NCBI GenBank assembly: GCA_021299565.1
Contig: JAJTHA010000141.1
Coordinates: 1 to 8,235 of the forward strand
Source of the DNA: Candidatus Caenarcanales bacterium
Lineage (GTDB): Bacteria; Cyanobacteriota; Vampirovibrionia; LMEP-6097
DNA length: 8,235 bases
Direction: 5' to 3'
A program made the translations under genes and the position numbers. Under the pieces are notes generated by a model. It had not been told where the DNA came from. It did no database searches and saw only the letters and a program-made list of their open reading frames with translations. This document shows, one piece after another, positions 6,071 through 8,235 of this stretch. Every line of letters begins with the position of its first letter. The first letter of the stretch is position 1.

Positions 6071-7327
6071 GTAGATACTGGCGTCAATGAAATCATTCCT
6101 AGCACTCACAAACTAGGAGTGCGCACGCTTAATCCAAACGAGATTCTTTCTGTAAACGGCAATCTCGCTCTCAAAGAAAACCCTAGACCTAGTTCTACAA
6201 GCAATTTTGGCAAGCTTTATGTAAATGGTTCAACTTCTAATTTGATGTTCTTAGACGATGCCGGAATCCAATACGATATCACCAGCTCCTCTGCTGTTCC
6301 TGGTGGAGCAAATACTCAGTTTCAGTTTAACGACTCTGGAGTTTTTGCTGGAAATGGATCTTTGACTTTCACTAAAGCATCAAGAACTATTGCTGTTGCT
6401 GCAAACGCCACTCTTGATATCAATTCAACCAATCTTACTATTGCTGATACTGATATTGCTTTTGACGGTGGCTCTACAACTTTTTCTCCGACTGGTGCTC
6501 TTACTCTTCTCCCGCAAAACGGTTCTAATCTCAATGTCACTTTGCTTGGGACTAGTGATATGCTCATCGACTCGACTAAAATCACTCTTAACAATAATGG
6601 CAATTTGGGTATCGGCGTTTTGCCTAATATAAATAACTTTGTCTCTGTCAATGGTGATCTTGCTCTTAGAGAAATCACTCCAACTACTGCTCCTGGCGGC
6701 TATGGGAAAATTTACATAGATTCCTCTAATAACGAACTTTGTTACGATGCTGATGATCAATCTGCTGTATGTCTTACCAATAATGGACAGGTCGCAGGAT
6801 CCGGCGGCGGTGGTGGCGGTGGCGCTTCTCCAGGAGGGTCAAACGGCTCAGTTCAGCTTAGACAAAACTCAACTACATTTGGTGCTGATGCCACTAATTT
6901 ACATTGGGATGATAGCAATAATAGACTTGGTCTAAAAACCAATTCACCAAATGCAACATTAGATATCAATGGAAACATTGCAGTCAAATCAAAAGAAGAA
7001 ATTATAAGCGCAGGCACTGGTATCACTAGTGCGATGCTAGATTCTACCGTACTTGAGTTGAGAGGGGCATGTACAGGTGGCGTAGTTGACATCACGGCTA
7101 ATCCACAAATCGCAGCTGGTCAACCTGGACAAATTTTAACCTTAGTAGGGATATATGATGCAGAAGCCGTTAAATTTGATGACAATTTAAGCAATTTACA
7201 TTTGGCTGGGGGCAGTTCAATCACTCTAGGTGGCAATGATATGCTGGTCTTGATATATGGTCCACATGGCTGGACTGAAATCGCAAGAGCAGACAATATT
7301 GAAAACATGGGGGCATGTTTTAATTGA
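6005..7327 (+). CDS. Secreted modular fibre-like protein (440 aa)
   Basis: A complete ORF with TGA stop. Signal peptide aa 1-22, then VDTGVNEIIPSTHKLGVRT and a GxR..P..ILSVNG motif, an ALKENPRPSS stretch, a YVNGSTSNLMFLDDAG unit (aa 67-93), a long QFQFND module (99-217), ALREITPTTAPG, a Cys-bearing unit with GYGKIYIDSSNNELCYDADD (232-258), a Gly-rich hinge (267-273), an IQF/WDD-like segment (SVQLRQNS to HWDDSNNRLGLKTN) and the terminal beta domain (about 333-440) ending MGACFN. It is thus a short version of the giant protein, with one copy of most modules. The mature chain has four cysteines (246, 256, 356, 438), unlike the Cys-free giant. Leu codon use changes after the hinge. Likely exported; role in a fibre or surface layer inferred. 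The stop overlaps the start of the next gene. Confidence 0.92.
   Translation: MKRSLILFLILFGILPCLYVAAVDTGVNEIIPSTHKLGVRTLNPNEILSVNGNLALKENPRPSSTSNFGKLYVNGSTSNLMFLDDAGIQYDITSSSAVPGGANTQFQFNDSGVFAGNGSLTFTKASRTIAVAANATLDINSTNLTIADTDIAFDGGSTTFSPTGALTLLPQNGSNLNVTLLGTSDMLIDSTKITLNNNGNLGIGVLPNINNFVSVNGDLALREITPTTAPGGYGKIYIDSSNNELCYDADDQSAVCLTNNGQVAGSGGGGGGGASPGGSNGSVQLRQNSTTFGADATNLHWDDSNNRLGLKTNSPNATLDINGNIAVKSKEEIISAGTGITSAMLDSTVLELRGACTGGVVDITANPQIAAGQPGQILTLVGIYDAEAVKFDDNLSNLHLAGGSSITLGGNDMLVLIYGPHGWTEIARADNIENMGACFN
6071..6802 (+). repeat. Block duplicated as 7396-8127
   Basis: From the first mature codon to the start of the Gly tract, this region aligns to the third gene at a constant offset of 1325 nt with no gap. 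It includes a perfect tract of 62 nt (6158-6219 with 7483-7544). Silent and replacement changes are scattered elsewhere. The signal-peptide codons just upstream do not align, and their lengths differ by one codon. Confidence 0.9.
6803..6823 (+). repeat. Seven-glycine hinge
   Basis: Seven consecutive Gly codons (mixed GGC and GGT) after QVAGS and before ASPGGSNGSVQ. The third gene has six Gly at 8128-8145, followed by ACPAGSNGSVQ. The hinge divides the protein into an N-terminal part and the WDD plus terminal-domain part, and codon use changes here too. Confidence 0.85.
7001..7324 (+). other. C-terminal beta domain of the 440-aa protein
   Basis: About residues 333-440. ITANPQIAAGQPGQILTLVG and the segment LGGNDMLVLIYGPHGWTEIA line up with the end domain of the giant protein (SSNPQIADGTHGQVIIIKGT and NRDTLTLMYDAGDDLWIEIS). 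It adds Cys356 (RGACTGG) and an extra tail NIENMGACFN with Cys438, which could pair with each other in an oxidising compartment (inference). Confidence 0.75.
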
Positions 7328-7329
7328 TG
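7325..7329 (+). promoter_or_regulatory. Overlapping stop/start TGATG
   Basis: The TGA of the 440-aa gene shares its last base with the ATG of the third gene. This arrangement is classic for translational coupling. A ggggg run lies about 13-17 nt before the ATG, which is too far for a usual ribosome binding site. Confidence 0.75.
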
Positions 7330-7395
7330 TTTAGAAAAATCACTAGCTTTACTATATTAACTAGCATGCTAGTAATTGGTCTATTAGTAAATGCT
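7327..7395 (+). other. Sec signal peptide of the third gene
   Basis: Residues 1-23, with R3/K4, a hydrophobic core (ILTSMLVIGLLV) and NA before VDTG. It is different in sequence from the signal peptide of the 440-aa paralogue although the mature chains start identically. Confidence 0.82.
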
Positions 7396-8235
7396 GTAGA
7401 TACGGGCGTCAACGAAATTATTCCTAGCACTCACAAGCTCGGAGTGCGCACTAATAATCCAAACGAAATTCTTTCTGTCAATGGCAATCTCGCTCTCAAA
7501 GAAAACCCTAGACCTAGTTCTACAAGCAATTTTGGCAAGCTTTACGTAAACGGTACTACTTCCAATTTGATGTTCTTGGATGATGCCGGAATCCAATACG
7601 ATATCACCAGCTCTTCTGCAAGTCCCGGCGGAAGCAATACTCAGTTTCAGTTTAACGACTCTGGTGTTTTTGCTGGTAATGGATCTTTGACTTTCACTAA
7701 AGCTTCTAGAACAATTGCAGTTGCTGCAAACGCGCCTCTTGATATCAATTCTACTAGTGTCACTATTGCTGACACTGATATTGTTTTTGATGGTGGTTCT
7801 ACAACTTTTTCTCCGACTGGTGCTCTTACACTTTTGCCGCAAAACGGTTCTAATCTCAATGTCACTTTGCTTGGAGTGAGTGACATGCTCATCGACTCTA
7901 GTAAAATCACTCTTAACAACAATGGTAATTTAGGTATCGGGATTCTGCCAAATATCAACAACCTGGTCTCTGTCAATGGTGATCTTGCTCTTAGCGAAAT
8001 CACTCCAACTACTGCTCCTAGCGGCTATGGGAAAATTTATGTAAACTCCTCTAATAGTGAACTTTGTTACGATGCTGATGATCAAAGTGCTATATGTCTT
8101 ACCAATAATGGACAGGTCGCAGGATCCGGCGGTGGTGGCGGTGGCGCTTGTCCGGCTGGATCAAATGGCTCAGTTCAGTTTAGACAAAACTCAACAACAT
8201 TTGGTGCCGATGCTAATAATTTTCATTGGGATGAT
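7327..8235 (+). CDS. Secreted modular fibre-like protein, paralogue of the 440-aa gene (5' part)
   Basis: 303 codons are open to the right edge without a stop, so the gene is cut by the window. It starts MFRKITSFTILTSMLVIGLL and VNA, a signal peptide with predicted cleavage after Ala23, then VDTGVNEIIPSTHKLGVRTN. Module order is that of the 440-aa protein: YVNGTTSNLMFLDDAG unit (7528-7608), long QFQFND module (7624-7980), Cys-bearing GYGKIYVNSSNSELCYDADD unit (8023-8103), six-Gly hinge (8128-8145), then SVQFRQNS and FHWDD at the edge. By homology about 130 residues remain, ending in the beta domain (inference). Cysteines at 247 and 257 match those of the paralogue; Cys275 after the hinge is new (Ser there). 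The start is fixed by the TGATG overlap and the signal peptide. Confidence 0.9.
   Translation, partial: MFRKITSFTILTSMLVIGLLVNAVDTGVNEIIPSTHKLGVRTNNPNEILSVNGNLALKENPRPSSTSNFGKLYVNGTTSNLMFLDDAGIQYDITSSSASPGGSNTQFQFNDSGVFAGNGSLTFTKASRTIAVAANAPLDINSTSVTIADTDIVFDGGSTTFSPTGALTLLPQNGSNLNVTLLGVSDMLIDSSKITLNNNGNLGIGILPNINNLVSVNGDLALSEITPTTAPSGYGKIYVNSSNSELCYDADDQSAICLTNNGQVAGSGGGGGGACPAGSNGSVQFRQNSTTFGADANNFHWDD
7396..8127 (+). repeat. Block duplicated from 6071-6802
   Basis: Second copy of the gap-free duplicated block described at 6071-6802. After the Gly hinge the offset falls to 1322 nt because one Gly codon is missing here. Confidence 0.9.

Noticed and set aside
6322..6678. Antisense ORF, with a similar one at 7647-8003
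   Set aside because: It appears in both paralogues only because the sense sequence is duplicated. It has no signal of its own, and similar antisense ORFs lie opposite most copies of the long module.
7325..7327. Recoding of TGA (genetic code 4 or 25)
   Set aside because: Reading through would give only a short tail before a TAA. The TGA overlaps a well-supported start, and Trp is encoded by TGG throughout.
209..8235. CRISPR-like array, because of regularly recurring short motifs
   Set aside because: The repeats are in-frame protein modules with silent variation and variable spacing, not identical direct repeats with unique spacers.

Overview
The window carries a tandem, same-strand array of secreted, repeat-built proteins: the last 25 codons of one gene, a complete giant gene (1930 aa), a complete 440-aa gene, and the first 303 codons of a third gene that runs off the right edge. 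There is no RNA gene, transposase, CRISPR array, enzyme or replication gene in view. Both complete genes and the third partial gene start with a clear Sec signal peptide. Their mature parts consist almost entirely of short beta-rich modules of the kind that recur in phage tail-fibre and other fibrous structural proteins: GxGTxxPxxKLxVNG, QFQFNDSG, FGKLFVNSTTSNL, LDTIDSSQFLRSD and QTANLxEWxNSAG. They are therefore best read as exported, fibre-like cell-surface or extracellular proteins. They lack an S74 endosialidase-type chaperone domain, a sortase motif, an autotransporter barrel and RTX repeats, so how they are anchored is not visible.

Layout: 1-75, the 3' end of an upstream paralogue; 76-208, a 133-nt AT-rich spacer; 209-6001, the giant gene; 6005-7327, the 440-aa gene, starting 3 nt after the previous stop; 7327-8235, the third gene, whose ATG overlaps the preceding TGA. 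The spacing of the last three suggests one transcript with coupled translation. The giant protein has a signal peptide and N-terminal modules (aa 1-197), a first unique module (198-307), two consecutive mega-repeats of about 462-468 codons (375-836 and 837-1304) that each carry a different central cassette, a C-terminal ladder of modules (1311-1825), and a terminal beta domain (about 1830-1930). The upstream gene ends in that same terminal domain, and the 440-aa protein ends in a divergent relative of it. The 440-aa gene and the third gene are recent duplicates that are collinear in the mature region but have different signal peptides.

The organism cannot be named from this window. Standard bacterial code fits (TAA and TGA stops, Trp by TGG), G+C is moderate to low (about 40% by eye), and the ATGs have no strong Shine-Dalgarno sequence. 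Large secreted proteins of this kind are seen in environmental bacterial lineages, including uncultivated ones, but a phage or prophage origin of the modules is equally plausible. The Sec signal peptides argue against these being ordinary virion proteins. The main interest is evolutionary: the array shows duplication, cassette replacement, patchy sequence homogenisation and module shuffling at several scales.
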